Assembly: GCA_002375765.1 (NCBI GenBank)
Contig: DFMV01000023.1
Location: 28,115 to 92,114 of the forward strand
Length of the DNA stretch: 64,000 bases
From: Rhizobiales bacterium UBA3584
Lineage (GTDB): Bacteria > Pseudomonadota > Alphaproteobacteria > Rhizobiales > Devosiaceae
Direction of reading: 5' to 3'
In this document: piece after piece, positions 8,928 through 18,345 of the stretch
Numbering within the stretch: position 1 is the stretch's first letter
Layout of the letters: each line of letters begins with the position of its first letter
Translations under genes and position numbers: made by a program
The notes under the pieces: model-generated
Told to the model about the DNA's origin: nothing
Databases searched by the model: none
Seen by the model: the letters and a program-made list of their open reading frames with translations, nothing else

Positions 8928-9036
8928 GGCCGCTAGTACAGCCCAATACGCATGATGACCATTATCCCCAGGCAGAAGAACCGGTCCCGTTGAGTTCAGT
9001 GGGCTGCATGTCGTGGCCAGAATGATCAGGAGCCGT

Positions 9037-10203
9037 TCAGCCCAAACGACCCAGCCGGCTGCGCAGCTTGCGATACATATCGAAAAGCCCCGGGTGATTC
9101 TTGACCGCGCCCTTGGCCCTTTCGCCAACCGCCAGGCTTGCCGCCGCAACGCGACCAACCGGAGTCAGTGCGTGCGCAAACGCCGTTAGGCTTTGCTTTT
9201 CGTTGCACCAGAGGCGTTTCTCGTCGCTGTCGCCCTTGCCCATGTCGATGAACCGATAGCCTCCCTCAAAACTGGCCTGCATGGCGCGCAAAAGGTTCTG
9301 TTTGCCCGGCGACCCAGACTGCAAATCCGGACTCGGGTGCATTGAGGTGATGAGCGAATAGAGCCCGCCACCCGCTTCGATATTGTAGCGAACGGCGATC
9401 ACTTCACCGTCGAGCCGCAACACGTGCAGCAGGCCGCCGGCGCTGTGCATGGCGCGCTTGTAGAATGCCTTGATCGGCGCGTCACGGAACGGATCGCGGA
9501 TGCCCTGCACCTTGAACCGCTCGGCCCTGTGGGCGAACATCGTATCGATGATCGCCGCCGCCTCCGCACCGGCTTTAACGACTTCAAAGCCAACTTCTCC
9601 CTGCCCTGCCAGCTTGCTGCCCTGCTGGCGATCGACCTTGCGGCGACGCTTGTCGCGGCGCTCGGCATCGCAGGACGCCCAATCGCCATAGCGCGCAACG
9701 TGGACGCAATCGGCAAGCATCCGGCTACCGAGCGCCGCGCTCAATCCGCTCGATTGGGCGAGCGACACAGGCACATCAGGCAAATGGACAAGATCGCAAT
9801 TGGCAAGTGCCGAAAATGCCTGCCGCCACAGCCGAACCCGTTCTGCCACCGGAACGGTTTGCCACCGATCCAGATCGACAAGGGGCGCGTATGATCCCAA
9901 ATGGTCGCCGGTAAACCACGTCGCCACGCGTAACCCATAGACCCGCTTTCGCATCAACGGCAGCAAAACCACCGGTTCTCCGGCCAGCGAGATGATGATG
10001 AACGCGCAATCGGCAGTCCCAATCGCGCCAGCCTCTATCCATGCGCTGACCAGGCCATATTTCTGCGACGCCAGAAGGCAATGGTTCTTTTCCAGCCCCT
10101 TCCAACTGTCGGCCACGTCTTCAATGCGCTGGTACACGGTGAAAGATGCGCGCGCCGAGCCAGATTCCGGCGCCTCGCCCGCCGCGACAGAAAGTGCCGA
10201 CAT
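9037..10203 (-). CDS. FemAB/BcsL-like GNAT acyltransferase (BioF2-like)
   Basis: A 388-residue cytoplasmic protein with the two-lobed GNAT arrangement of the BioF2-like/CelD (PF13480-type) family. The C-terminal lobe carries RFKVQGIRDPFRD, then VLRLDGEVIAVRYNIEAGG and FIDMGKGDSDEKRLWC, the usual acetyl-CoA-fold strands. Relatives act in exopolysaccharide or cell-envelope acylation. A basic run (RRDKRRRKVDRQQG) lies between the lobes. I start at 10203 (MSALSV); the upstream 31 codons look untranslated. It stands alone, so its polysaccharide partner is unknown. Confidence 0.78.
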   Translation of the reverse strand: MSALSVAAGEAPESGSARASFTVYQRIEDVADSWKGLEKNHCLLASQKYGLVSAWIEAGAIGTADCAFIIISLAGEPVVLLPLMRKRVYGLRVATWFTGDHLGSYAPLVDLDRWQTVPVAERVRLWRQAFSALANCDLVHLPDVPVSLAQSSGLSAALGSRMLADCVHVARYGDWASCDAERRDKRRRKVDRQQGSKLAGQGEVGFEVVKAGAEAAAIIDTMFAHRAERFKVQGIRDPFRDAPIKAFYKRAMHSAGGLLHVLRLDGEVIAVRYNIEAGGGLYSLITSMHPSPDLQSGSPGKQNLLRAMQASFEGGYRFIDMGKGDSDEKRLWCNEKQSLTAFAHALTPVGRVAAASLAVGERAKGAVKNHPGLFDMYRKLRSRLGRLG

Positions 10204-10332
10204 TGCTGCTGATCCCCCAATTGATCCACAGGACCATGGACCGAAGGGGTAAACTCGCGGTTTCGTGATCGCATCGTGTTGCGCGAAAATCGGCACTAGC
10301 CAAATTTGTCTATGGCTATGGTTAAGCGCGAA

Positions 10333-11070
10333 TTAGCCGAACTGATTCAGCACTTCAAAATTGGCCTGCATCCAGAACGCCAGACGGGTAAAATTGCCGG
10401 AAAGAAAGAGAATTCCGACAATGACCAGCAGGCCCCCCATCACCTTCTCGACCGTTCCGAGGTGTTTTTTGAACCCGTCGAAGAATGACAGGAATGGCCC
10501 CAGCGCCAGAGCTGCAAGGATGAACGGCACCCCCAGTCCCGCAGAATAGACCGCAAGCAGCGCCGCGCCTTCCCAGGCTGTCTGCTGGTTTGCAGCGACA
10601 GTCAGGATGGCCGCAAGAATGGGCCCGATACACGGAGTCCACCCGATAGCGAATGCCAATCCGAGCAGAAATCCGCCCAGCGGCCCGCTGGCCATTTTCG
10701 GACCTTCGAGCTTGAACTGCCGGTAGAGCCACGAAATCCGGAAAACGCCGAGAAAGTGCAAGCCCATCAAGATGATGACGATGCCCGCAAGCGGCATCAG
10801 GATCGGAAGCGCCCGGCGCAAAGCCTGCCCGAAAAACGTCGCCGTAGCACCGAACGCTATGAAGATCAGCGAAAAGCCCAGCACGAATGCCAGCGCCGTC
10901 ACCAGCGTCCGGCCATAAAGCCTGCCACCCGCCACGCCCTCCTCGCGCAACCGCTCGAAGGTCGCTCCAGACATGTAGGTGAGGTAGGCGGGCACCAGCG
11001 GCAGCACGCAGGGGCTGAGAAAACTCAAAATCCCGGCACCAAACACCACCGGCAACTCAAATCCGAACAT
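10333..11070 (-). CDS. ccdA: Cytochrome c biogenesis protein CcdA
   Basis: A 245-residue, six-helix inner-membrane protein of the CcdA/DsbD-beta type. It passes electrons from cytoplasmic thioredoxin to periplasmic thiol proteins for cytochrome c maturation. The redox pair Cys21 (FLSPCVLPLVPAY) and Cys147 (GWTPCIGPIL) is intact. The start at 11070 (MFGFELP) fits the first membrane helix; the longer frame adds a hydrophilic stretch not seen in the family. No ccm genes are adjacent. Confidence 0.92.
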   Translation of the reverse strand: MFGFELPVVFGAGILSFLSPCVLPLVPAYLTYMSGATFERLREEGVAGGRLYGRTLVTALAFVLGFSLIFIAFGATATFFGQALRRALPILMPLAGIVIILMGLHFLGVFRISWLYRQFKLEGPKMASGPLGGFLLGLAFAIGWTPCIGPILAAILTVAANQQTAWEGAALLAVYSAGLGVPFILAALALGPFLSFFDGFKKHLGTVEKVMGGLLVIVGILFLSGNFTRLAFWMQANFEVLNQFG

Positions 11071-11217
11071 TTCCGCTCCCGAAAACCGATGCGGGACTTG
11101 TAACGGTGTGCGTATGGGGCGCAATGGCTTGTTTTGTCTCATCGCAACGTTTTGATGATCCATGGCGACCATGGGCTTTTGCGGCTAGCATGCCCGAACG
11201 GCCCCGGGGAGAATGGC

Positions 11218-12066
11218 ATGCGCATCATCGTCCTGACGATCATCGCCATGCTGGCCTTTGCGGCAAACTCCGTTCTCGCGCGCCTGGCGCTGTCAGACGG
11301 CGCAATCGATGCGGCAAGCTATACGGGCATCCGGCTGATCGCCGGGGCCGTGCTGCTTTATGGACTGCTGATGTGGGGTCCGCACACAGGCGCTGCCCGC
11401 AGGATCGGCGGAAGCTGGCCAGGCGCTGCGGCGCTTTTTGGCTACGCAATCTTCTTTTCGGTTGCCTATCTGATGCTCGGAGCCGGACTGGGTGCGCTGA
11501 TCCTGTTCACCAGCGTGCAGATGAGCATGCTCGGGTGGGCAGTATTCAGAGGCGACCGCCCGGGCGCAATCGAATGGATCGGGATAGGGCTGGCAGTTGC
11601 CTCGCTCGCATATCTCGTCTCGCCGGGCCTTGCAGCGCCCCATCCACTCGGCACTGTGCTAATGGCATTGGCCGGAATGTCATGGGCCGCCTATTCACTG
11701 ATTGGACGAGGATCGAAGTCACCGTTGGCTGATACAACAGGCAATTTCGTGCGATGCCTGCCCATCGCCGTCGTTCTGGTTGGTTTGGGACTCGTAACAG
11801 CCCCGGTCACCCAACATGGTGCGGCCTATGCTATTGCCTCGGGAGCGTTCGCTTCGGGACTTGGCTATGCCGTTTGGTATCTGGCCCTGCCCTCGCTGTC
11901 GCGGGTTCAGGCCTCGACAGTACAACTGACGGTTCCCGCAATTGCTGCCGCCGGTGGCGTATTCATTATTGGCGAGCCAATTACGCTGCGGCTCACGCTC
12001 GCCTCGATCGGCATTCTCGGAGGCGTGGCCCTTGCGCTTTTGGCCGCCGAACGTCGCAAGCGGTGA
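11218..12066 (+). CDS. EamA/DMT family transporter
   Basis: A 282-residue, ten-helix drug/metabolite-transporter family protein made of two five-helix EamA repeats (the second opens around WAAYSLIGRG). The start at 11218 follows a GGGGAGAATGG ribosome-binding site; the frame upstream to 11134 lacks helices. These proteins export small metabolites such as amino acids; the substrate is not predictable here. A single-gene unit divergent from ccdA. Confidence 0.85.
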   Translation: MRIIVLTIIAMLAFAANSVLARLALSDGAIDAASYTGIRLIAGAVLLYGLLMWGPHTGAARRIGGSWPGAAALFGYAIFFSVAYLMLGAGLGALILFTSVQMSMLGWAVFRGDRPGAIEWIGIGLAVASLAYLVSPGLAAPHPLGTVLMALAGMSWAAYSLIGRGSKSPLADTTGNFVRCLPIAVVLVGLGLVTAPVTQHGAAYAIASGAFASGLGYAVWYLALPSLSRVQASTVQLTVPAIAAAGGVFIIGEPITLRLTLASIGILGGVALALLAAERRKR

Positions 12067-12156
12067 GCAAACCGGCCGATCAGACCTTTTGGGACTAGGA
12101 TTCCGGCGTCCGCCATACTAACAAGCCTGCCAACACACCATTATCCGGGGTTCGCC

Positions 12157-12831
12157 GTGAGCAGCCATCCCATAAAGATCGCCCCCTCGATCCTTTCCGC
12201 CGATTTCTCCCGCCTGGGCGACGAAGTGCGCGCCATCGATCAGGCCGGCTGCGACTGGGTGCATGTGGATGTAATGGATGGTCATTTCGTCCCCAACATC
12301 TCCATCGGTCCGCTGATCGTCGAAGCCATCCGGCCCGTTACCGGCAAACTGCTCGACGTGCATCTGATGATCGCGCCCGCCGATCCCTATCTCGAAGCCT
12401 TCGCCAAGGCAGGCGCCGATATCATCACCATTCACGCCGAAGCCGGCCCGCATCTCGACCGCTCGCTTCAGGCGATAAAGGCTTTGGGCAAGAAGGCCGG
12501 AGTGGCGCTCAACCCGGCAACGCCGGTTTCCACGATCCAACACGTCATCGATAAGCTCGATCTTATATTGATCATGAGCGTCAATCCCGGCTTTGGCGGA
12601 CAGGCATTCATACCTGAAGCCATTGCCAAGGTGGAACAGGCCAGGGCCCTGATCGGTGGGCGCACAATTGAGATCGAGGTCGACGGCGGCGTCGACCCCT
12701 CCAACGCCGGCGCGCTCGCAAAGGCCGGCGCAACCGCGCTGGTTGCCGGCTCGGCCGTTTACAAGGGCAACGACGCCGCCACCTACGCTCCCCGCATCAA
12801 AGCCATCCGCGACGCCGCGATGGCCCGATAA
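12157..12831 (+). CDS. rpe: Ribulose-phosphate 3-epimerase
   Basis: Interconverts ribulose 5-phosphate and xylulose 5-phosphate in the pentose phosphate pathway (TIM barrel, 224 residues). Signatures: APSILSADFSRLG, HVDVMDGHFVPN (metal His and Asp), LDVHLMI (metal His), SVNPGFGGQAF phosphate loop and EVDGGV (second Asp). Translation starts at GTG with a weak ribosome-binding site. purB follows 35 bp later, linking ribose phosphate supply to purine synthesis. Confidence 0.96.
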   Translation: MSSHPIKIAPSILSADFSRLGDEVRAIDQAGCDWVHVDVMDGHFVPNISIGPLIVEAIRPVTGKLLDVHLMIAPADPYLEAFAKAGADIITIHAEAGPHLDRSLQAIKALGKKAGVALNPATPVSTIQHVIDKLDLILIMSVNPGFGGQAFIPEAIAKVEQARALIGGRTIEIEVDGGVDPSNAGALAKAGATALVAGSAVYKGNDAATYAPRIKAIRDAAMAR

Positions 12832-12866
12832 TCTGAATCAATCTTTGAACGACGGACCCTAAGCCC

Positions 12867-14171
12867 ATGATCCCGCGCTATTCCCGCCAGCAGATGGTCG
12901 ACATCTGGTCACCCGAGACCAAGTTCAAGATCTGGTTCGAAATCGAAGCGCATGCCACAACCGCGCAGGCCAAACTCGGCGTCGTGCCGCAGGCGTCTGC
13001 TGATGAAATCTGGGCCAAAGGCAAGGACGCAAAATTCGACGTTGACCGGATCGACGAGATCGAGCGGGAAGTCAAACACGACGTCATCGCCTTCCTGACC
13101 CACCTCGCCGAAATCGTCGGCCCCGAAGCCCGGTTCGTCCATCAGGGCATGACGTCCTCGGACGTGCTCGACACCACGCTTTCGGTCCAACTCGCCCGGG
13201 CCGCCGACCTGCTGCTCGCCGATCTCGACGCATTGCTCGCAGCCCTCAAGAAGCGCGCCTACGAGCACAAAAACACGATCACCATCGGGCGCAGCCACGG
13301 TATTCATGCCGAGCCGACCACATTCGGAGTGAAGCTGGCGCAGGCCTACGCCGAATTCTCCCGATGCCGCGATCGCCTCATCAACGCGCGTGCGGAAATC
13401 GCCACCTGCGCGATCTCGGGCGCTGTGGGCTCATTCGCCAATATCGATCCCTCGGTTGAAGAATATGTCGCCGAACAAATGGGCCTTGCCGTCGAGCCGG
13501 TTTCGACCCAGGTCATCCCGCGCGACCGTCACGCGATGTATTTCGCGACGCTCGGCGTCATTGCCTCGTCGATCGAGCGCCTTGCCACCGAAATCCGCCA
13601 CCTCCAGCGCACCGAAGTGCTTGAGGCCGAGGAGTTCTTCTCCAAGGGACAAAAGGGTTCATCGGCCATGCCGCACAAGCGCAATCCGGTGCTGACCGAA
13701 AACCTCACCGGCCTCGCCCGCCTCGTGCGCGGCATGGTCACCCCGGCTCTTGAAAACGTGGCGCTCTGGCATGAGCGCGACATTTCGCACTCGTCGGTCG
13801 AGCGTATGATCGGTCCGGACGCGACGGTGACCCTGGACTTCGCCCTGGCCCGCCTGACCGGCGTCATCGAAAATCTCGTCGTCTATCCCGAGAACATGAA
13901 GGCCAACATGGACAAGCTTGGTGGCCTCCACAATTCCCAGCGCTTCCTGCTCGCCCTGACGCAAGCCGGGATGAGCCGCGAGGAAAGCTATTCAGCCGTC
14001 CAGCGCAACGCCATGAAGGTCTGGCGGGGCGAGGGTAAGTTCCCCGATTTCCTCAAGGCCGATCCGGACGTTTCGGCAAAGCTTTCCGACGAACAGATCG
14101 ATGCGAGCTTTGACGACGCCTATCACCTCAAGCATGTGGATACGATTTTTCGCCGGGTGTTCGGCGAATAG
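12867..14171 (+). CDS. purB: Adenylosuccinate lyase
   Basis: A 434-residue fumarase-superfamily lyase catalysing two purine steps: SAICAR to AICAR, and adenylosuccinate to AMP. The superfamily signature GSSAMPHKRNP spans about 264-274. TSSD at 97-100 and the catalytic-base region GRSHGIHAEP (His144, His147) are intact. The length is that of the short bacterial type. It follows rpe closely on the same strand. Confidence 0.97.
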   Translation: MIPRYSRQQMVDIWSPETKFKIWFEIEAHATTAQAKLGVVPQASADEIWAKGKDAKFDVDRIDEIEREVKHDVIAFLTHLAEIVGPEARFVHQGMTSSDVLDTTLSVQLARAADLLLADLDALLAALKKRAYEHKNTITIGRSHGIHAEPTTFGVKLAQAYAEFSRCRDRLINARAEIATCAISGAVGSFANIDPSVEEYVAEQMGLAVEPVSTQVIPRDRHAMYFATLGVIASSIERLATEIRHLQRTEVLEAEEFFSKGQKGSSAMPHKRNPVLTENLTGLARLVRGMVTPALENVALWHERDISHSSVERMIGPDATVTLDFALARLTGVIENLVVYPENMKANMDKLGGLHNSQRFLLALTQAGMSREESYSAVQRNAMKVWRGEGKFPDFLKADPDVSAKLSDEQIDASFDDAYHLKHVDTIFRRVFGE

Positions 14172-14518
14172 CATCTAGCGAAAATCCCGCCACGTCCGGG
14201 GTTTCTCTTTCGGCCCAATCCCACATCCACCCGCAGGGTATCGGGCACAATTTGTGCCCGGTGCTCGCCCGGCCGCTCTTTGAAAACAAGGGTTATTCTG
14301 AGCAGGATCAGAATGCTCCCGACCCAGTTTCCCCTGGCTGTGCCACTCCGGGCCATTTTCCATTCCGTCATGTCTTCGCTCTCCGTTGGAATAAGAACAT
14401 AACAGAAATATCCTGACAGCCGGTGTCAGCAGTGCGTCCAAAAGCGTCAGAGCGGGGCCGCCCATCCCGCTCAACTGGCCCTTGCGTAACGGCCGGAAAT
14501 CCACCAAGTAATCGTGCT
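14172..14518. other. Intergenic stretch, one doubtful small ORF
   Basis: About 350 bp between purB and the hydrolase gene. A minus-strand frame of 82 codons (14371-14123) has a passable GGAGAG site before its ATG, but it runs 49 bases into the 3' end of purB and has no recognisable sequence, so I do not call it. Inverted repeat GGGCACAA/TTGTGCCC lies at 14241-14258. Nothing else is evident. Confidence 0.5.
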
Positions 14519-15070
14519 ATGAAAACCGCAGACGCCGACATCCTCATCGTTCCCGGGCTAGGCCATTCCGGCCCCGGCCACTGGCAACACCGCTGGGTCG
14601 AAAAGATCCGCAACGCAAAATTCGTCGAGCAGGACGAATGGGATACGCCCACCCTTGCCGGCTGGCTCGAAACCCTCGAACGCGAGATCATGATGGCCAC
14701 GCGGCCCGTGATTCTGGTGGGCCATTCGCTCGGCGTTCAGGCCATCGTCGCCGCTAGCCAGACCCAGGCCGATACCAAGGTCAAAGGTGCCTTCCTCGTC
14801 GCGCCGCCCGATGTCGATGAGCACCCCGACGTTCCCGCCGCGACCTCGCCATTCCGAGGCCTGTCATCTGATCCGCTCAGGTTCCCCTCGATGCTCGTGG
14901 CGTCCTCGAACGACCCCTTTTGCAGCGTCGAACGTGCCGCCGAATTTGCAGCCCGCTGGGGCTCCGATTTTCACATCGCCGGCGATGTGGGCCACATCAA
15001 TGTCGAATCCGGTCACGGCCCCTGGCCCGAAGGATTATTGATGTTCACCCGGCTGATGAGCCGGATCTGA
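14519..15070 (+). CDS. RBBP9/YdeN-type serine hydrolase
   Basis: A 183-residue alpha/beta-hydrolase of the RBBP9/YdeN family. It opens with ILIVPGLGHSGPGHWQHRW. The nucleophile is Ser70 in VGHSLG, Asp in SSNDPFC and His in VGHINVESGHG complete the triad. The natural substrate is unknown for the family. The start at 14519 is chosen because the fold begins there; 32 upstream codons in the same frame look non-coding. Confidence 0.85.
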   Translation: MKTADADILIVPGLGHSGPGHWQHRWVEKIRNAKFVEQDEWDTPTLAGWLETLEREIMMATRPVILVGHSLGVQAIVAASQTQADTKVKGAFLVAPPDVDEHPDVPAATSPFRGLSSDPLRFPSMLVASSNDPFCSVERAAEFAARWGSDFHIAGDVGHINVESGHGPWPEGLLMFTRLMSRI

Positions 15071-15071
15071 T

Positions 15072-15680
15072 TTAGTCCTGGACTGGCGGGCGTTCGCTCA
15101 TGATCGTATCGATCAACCCCCACTCCTTGCCCTCTTGCGGCGTCATGAACCGGTCGCGGTCGAGCGTTTTTTCCACCTCGTCATAACTGCGCTCGCAATG
15201 TTTGGCGTAAAGTTCGATCAGCCGCTTCTTTGTGCGCTGCATCTCTTCGGAATGGATCAGCATGTCGCTGGCCTGCCCCTGAAACCCGCCCAAAGGCTGG
15301 TGGACATGCAGGCTGGCATTGGGCAATGCGGCCCGGAAACCGGCTTCCCCGCCCATCAGAAGAAACGATCCCATCGACCGCGCCGTGCCCATGCACAGCG
15401 TATGCACCGGCGAGCGGATGAACTGCATGGTGTCGTACATGGCCAGCCCGCTGGTCACCACGCCGCCATAGGAATTGATGTACATCTGGATCGGCTTCTT
15501 CGTGTTCTCACCTTCGAGAAACAACAATTGCGCGCAGACCAGCGAGGCCATTGCATCGTTGATCTCGCCATTGACGAAAACGATCCGCTCGCGCAGCAGG
15601 CGCGAATAAATATCGAACGAGCGCTCACCGCGCTGGGACTGCTCGACCACCATAGGGACGAGCTGCATCATGTCGCGCAT
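15072..15680 (-). CDS. clpP: ClpP-family serine protease, Rhizobiales paralogue
   Basis: A 202-residue proteolytic subunit of a Clp protease. Catalytic triad Ser102 (GTARSMG), His127 (HVHQPLGG) and Asp176 (DRDRF). The [12 protein letters not shown] variant instead of GQAASMGA is, from memory, that of an additional ClpP carried by Rhizobiales beside the main one. The normally invariant NSPGG handle reads NSYGG here (Tyr71), which is odd because it shapes the substrate-binding strand. A GGAGG ribosome-binding site supports the start. No clpX or clpA is adjacent, so its ATPase partner is unknown. Confidence 0.9.
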   Translation of the reverse strand: MRDMMQLVPMVVEQSQRGERSFDIYSRLLRERIVFVNGEINDAMASLVCAQLLFLEGENTKKPIQMYINSYGGVVTSGLAMYDTMQFIRSPVHTLCMGTARSMGSFLLMGGEAGFRAALPNASLHVHQPLGGFQGQASDMLIHSEEMQRTKKRLIELYAKHCERSYDEVEKTLDRDRFMTPQEGKEWGLIDTIMSERPPVQD

Positions 15681-15727
15681 GGGCGACCTCCATTGCTTTG
15701 CTAGGAATAAAATCGAAAAAGGTTGGC

Positions 15728-16048
15728 TCAGGCGGCCAGCATCATCATCTCGCCATTTGCATTGGCGGCAGCCGGCACCTCGACCACAAGACGCTGTATG
15801 ATTTCGAGCCGCGTGCCTCCGGCGCCGTCGGCGGCAATCTGGAAGGTCACGATGCTTTCCTCATGCGGCGGCTGACTGTCGCGCATGCGATAGCTGACCG
15901 CGCTGCCCTCCTCGACCGAAACCGGCTCGTCCTGCGCCAGATCGGCGCCCGGCAGCCAGCGCTCTCGGTATTGGGTAACCGACACCGCCCGCCAGACCTT
16001 TTCCGGCGGAGCGTCGAAGGTAAATTCCATCTCGATCGTCTCGCTCAT
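15728..16048 (-). CDS. SRPBCC/AHSA1-like protein
   Basis: A 106-residue START-like (SRPBCC) domain protein: [15 protein letters not shown] at the N-terminus, [10 protein letters not shown] in the middle and a beta-rich C-terminal half. It is shorter than the usual 140-160 residues and lacks the long C-terminal helix, so ligand binding is uncertain. Its start overlaps the arsR stop (ATGA), the common ArsR-SRPBCC two-gene arrangement. Confidence 0.85.
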   Translation of the reverse strand: MSETIEMEFTFDAPPEKVWRAVSVTQYRERWLPGADLAQDEPVSVEEGSAVSYRMRDSQPPHEESIVTFQIAADGAGGTRLEIIQRLVVEVPAAANANGEMMMLAA

Positions 16049-16359
16049 TGGTCCATCTCCCTCAGAACCTCATCAAGATCGGCCATCCGACTGGGCCAAT
16101 AGGCTCGATATCGCGCCAGCCAGTTCCCAATCCTCCCGATTCCGGCCGGGTCGACTTCGTAATTGACGAACCGGCCATCCCGCTCCTGCCGCACCAATCC
16201 GGCGCCGACCAGAACGCCAAGGTGCTGACTCATCGCCGGCTGGCTGATGCCGAAGCCTTCGCGCAAACCGCTCGCATTGCTTGGCCCGGTGGCCAAGCGC
16301 TCGAAGATCGCCCGGCGTGTGGGATCGGCCAGCGCCTTGAAAAGAGAATCATCATCCAT
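16045..16359 (-). CDS. ArsR-family transcriptional regulator
   Basis: A 104-residue winged-helix repressor. LADPTRRAIFERLATGP opens the domain, and the recognition helix is ISQPAMSQHLGVLVGAGLV, followed by the wing RDGRFVNYEV. The metal-binding Cys pair of the classic ArsR/SmtB proteins is absent, so it probably senses something other than metal. It probably controls itself and the SRPBCC gene it overlaps. Upstream, AAGCATACACTTATC (16370-16384) is an AT-rich promoter-like stretch. Confidence 0.88.
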   Translation of the reverse strand: MDDDSLFKALADPTRRAIFERLATGPSNASGLREGFGISQPAMSQHLGVLVGAGLVRQERDGRFVNYEVDPAGIGRIGNWLARYRAYWPSRMADLDEVLREMDQ

Positions 16360-16398
16360 GCCAACAAATAAGCATACACTTATCTATTGAGCAACAAA

Positions 16399-16424
16399 AA
16401 ACCCCGCGCCGATCACGCGGGGTT
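16399..16424 (-). terminator. Intrinsic terminator after the DUF1801 gene
   Basis: A 9-bp perfect stem (AACCCCGCG / CGCGGGGTT, 16400-16408 with 16416-16424) followed on the minus strand by TTTTTGTTG. It ends transcription from the DUF1801 gene before the arsR promoter. Confidence 0.85.
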
Positions 16425-16448
16425 CTTCAGATTCGATTGGATCAAACT

Positions 16449-16847
16449 CTAGCTCAGCCGCTCCAGCTTTCGCTTCTTGATGAGATTCTTGTAATCCCAC
16501 TGGATCGTCCGGGCTTCTTCAAGCCATTTCGCCAGCAGGTCCTCGTTCACATCCTCGGCCCGCGTGAAGCGGGCTTCGGCCGCCTTGAAGGTGCCTTCAG
16601 GCGCCAGCCCTGGCGTATCAAAGGATTGTCCGCTCCAGAATAAGAGCCGCACACAATGCTTGAGCTTGCTGTATCCAACGATGGGGTTTCCGTCCAGAAA
16701 CCACACCGGATGGGCGTGCCAGATCTTGCTCTCGGCCTCTGGCAGCACGCGATCGATGACACCGCGCAACCGCTCGCAGATGGCGCGATCCTCGTCGGCC
16801 TGAACCGCGTGATAGCTGGCAATGCTTTCGTGCTTGCTGCCTTTCAT
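16449..16847 (-). CDS. DUF1801 domain-containing protein
   Basis: A 132-residue single-domain DUF1801 (YdhG-like) protein. The family pattern is present: an N-terminal helical part (ESIASYHAVQADEDRAICERLRG), then KIWHAHPVWFLDGNPIVGYS and LLFWSGQSF. No enzymatic role is established. The start at 16847 (MKGSKHES) is favoured over 16868. Its own terminator follows. Confidence 0.8.
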   Translation of the reverse strand: MKGSKHESIASYHAVQADEDRAICERLRGVIDRVLPEAESKIWHAHPVWFLDGNPIVGYSKLKHCVRLLFWSGQSFDTPGLAPEGTFKAAEARFTRAEDVNEDLLAKWLEEARTIQWDYKNLIKKRKLERLS

Positions 16848-16873
16848 ACCACCTGCCCGTTCAAGCAAGAACG

Positions 16874-17200
16874 TTAAGCTTCCGACAGCACCTCGGCGCG
16901 CGCCTGGATATCGAATTGGGCGATCTTGGCCTCGATGGCCTTTTCATCGATCTCGACGTTTTTGGCGTCGAAATCAGCCTTGACCTTGCGCACCACATCG
17001 GCGGGCCCGGCCTCTGTCATGTCGACGGCGATCACTTCGGCGACGTAATTGGCGATCGCGTCCGCATCGGTCACATCCATTTCAGCACAAGCCCAGTGTG
17101 CCAGATGCTTGTTGCGGCGGGCCTCTGCCTTGAACCGCAGCGATGCGTCATGGGCGAATTTGGCCTCTTCGCCTCTCTCGCGTTCCTCGAATGAAGACAT
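16874..17200 (-). CDS. F1-ATPase inhibitor zeta subunit (DUF1476)
   Basis: A 108-residue helical protein of the alphaproteobacterial zeta-subunit family, which blocks the ATP hydrolysis direction of F1Fo-ATP synthase through its N-terminal segment. Here that segment is MSSFEERERGEEAKFAHD, followed by the helical-bundle domain (LRFKAEARRNKHLAHWACAEMD). The start at 17200 is chosen because it matches the inhibitory N-terminus. It is not near atp genes, as is usual for this family. Confidence 0.9.
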   Translation of the reverse strand: MSSFEERERGEEAKFAHDASLRFKAEARRNKHLAHWACAEMDVTDADAIANYVAEVIAVDMTEAGPADVVRKVKADFDAKNVEIDEKAIEAKIAQFDIQARAEVLSEA

Positions 17201-17483
17201 TTCCAGTCCCTCGACTTGTTTGATTTTTCGGTGCACCCGCCACGCGCGGTTTAAGGTTTGAGATAGGCCGTATCGCCTATAAAATCAACTTGCTGCGCTG
17301 CGGCACGATACCCGCGTTAAACCTTACCGCAGTTTTTGCGCAACAGGTGGCGGAATCGCGATATGTAGAGCGCAAATGGTTTGGCCCTGCCCATGAAAGG
17401 GCTTGCATTGGCCACCCAAAAAGGCGCATGAGTGCGCCCAATTCCGACCCGCTTAAACACGCAATCTACGGGACACCGTCGAA
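17201..17483. other. Divergent promoter region between zeta-subunit and purC genes
   Basis: About 280 bp without a gene. It holds inverted repeat ATAGGC-N6-GCCTAT (17271-17288) next to a TATAAAAT-like -10 sequence, and a further inverted pair TAAGGTTT / AAACCTTA. These may be promoter or operator elements for purC or the zeta gene, but I cannot assign a regulator. Confidence 0.4.
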
Positions 17484-18248
17484 ATGAACCGTCGTCGCAA
17501 GATCTACGAAGGCAAGGCCAAAGTGCTCTATGAGGGCCCCGAGCCCGGCACGCTGATCCAGCACTTCAAGGACGACGCCACCGCCGGCAATGGCGCCAAG
17601 CACGAAATCATCGACGGCAAGGGCGTCCTCAACAACCGGATTTCCGAGTATATTTTCACCAAGCTCAATACGCTTGGCATCCCCACCCATTTCGTACGCC
17701 GCATCAACATGCGCGAGCAGCTGATCCGCGAAGTCGAGATCATCCCCATCGAAGTGGTCGTGCGCAACGTCGCCGCGGGATCGCTGTGCAAGCGCCTTGG
17801 CCTTGAATCGGGCACCCAGCTTCCACGCTCGATCATCGAATTCTATTATAAGGACGATGCGCTAAACGACCCCATGGTCTCCGAGGAGCACATCACCGCC
17901 TTCGGCTGGGCCAATCCCCAGGAGCTCGATGACATCATGGCGCTTGCCGTGCGCGTCAACGACTTCCTGACCGGCCTGTTCATGGGCGTCGGCATCCAGC
18001 TCGTCGATTTCAAGATCGAATGCGGCCGCCTTTACGAGGGGGATCTCATGCGTATCGTGCTGGCAGATGAAATCTCGCCCGACAATTGCCGGCTGTGGGA
18101 CATCAAGACCCGCAACAAGCTCGACAAGGATCGATTCCGCGAAGACCTCGGCGGACTCGTCGATGCCTACCGCGAAGTCGCCCAGCGTCTCGGCATTCTT
18201 GTCGAGGCAGACAACGCCCTGACCACCGGACCCCGACTGGTTCAGTAA
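17484..18248 (+). CDS. purC: SAICAR synthase
   Basis: Phosphoribosylaminoimidazole-succinocarboxamide synthase, 254 residues. It joins CAIR and aspartate with ATP, the step before PurB. The N-terminal ATP-binding part reads [13 protein letters not shown]. The family signatures [15 protein letters not shown] and DFKIECGR are present, as is [14 protein letters not shown]. It starts a purC-purS unit that is interrupted before purQ. Confidence 0.97.
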   Translation: MNRRRKIYEGKAKVLYEGPEPGTLIQHFKDDATAGNGAKHEIIDGKGVLNNRISEYIFTKLNTLGIPTHFVRRINMREQLIREVEIIPIEVVVRNVAAGSLCKRLGLESGTQLPRSIIEFYYKDDALNDPMVSEEHITAFGWANPQELDDIMALAVRVNDFLTGLFMGVGIQLVDFKIECGRLYEGDLMRIVLADEISPDNCRLWDIKTRNKLDKDRFREDLGGLVDAYREVAQRLGILVEADNALTTGPRLVQ

Positions 18249-18253
18249 CCGGA

Positions 18254-18299
18254 GTGTTCCCAGGATAAGTGGGCACCACTTATCCAGTTCGGGAACGTG
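18254..18299. repeat. Intergenic palindrome family, copy 1
   Basis: GTTCCC (18256-18261) pairs with GGGAAC (18291-18296), and inside it GGATAAGTGG (18263-18272) pairs with CCACTTATCC (18276-18285). It shares the AAGTGG...CCACTT core and the GTTCGG-type flank with the copies at 23061, 48047 and 58067. It lies between purC and purS. Confidence 0.7.
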
Positions 18300-18345
18300 A
18301 CAACAAAAATTCTTCCGCCCAACCAAAAAGGCCAAACGGATCGTC

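Noticed and set aside
10322..10336. TTAA-N7-TTAG resembling a CtrA box
   Set aside because: One mismatch, at the ccdA stop codon and not near a cell-cycle or flagellar gene; likely chance.
14123..14371. 82-codon minus-strand ORF after purB
   Set aside because: It has a passable ribosome-binding site but overlaps the purB 3' end and has no recognisable or family-like sequence; left as a note only.
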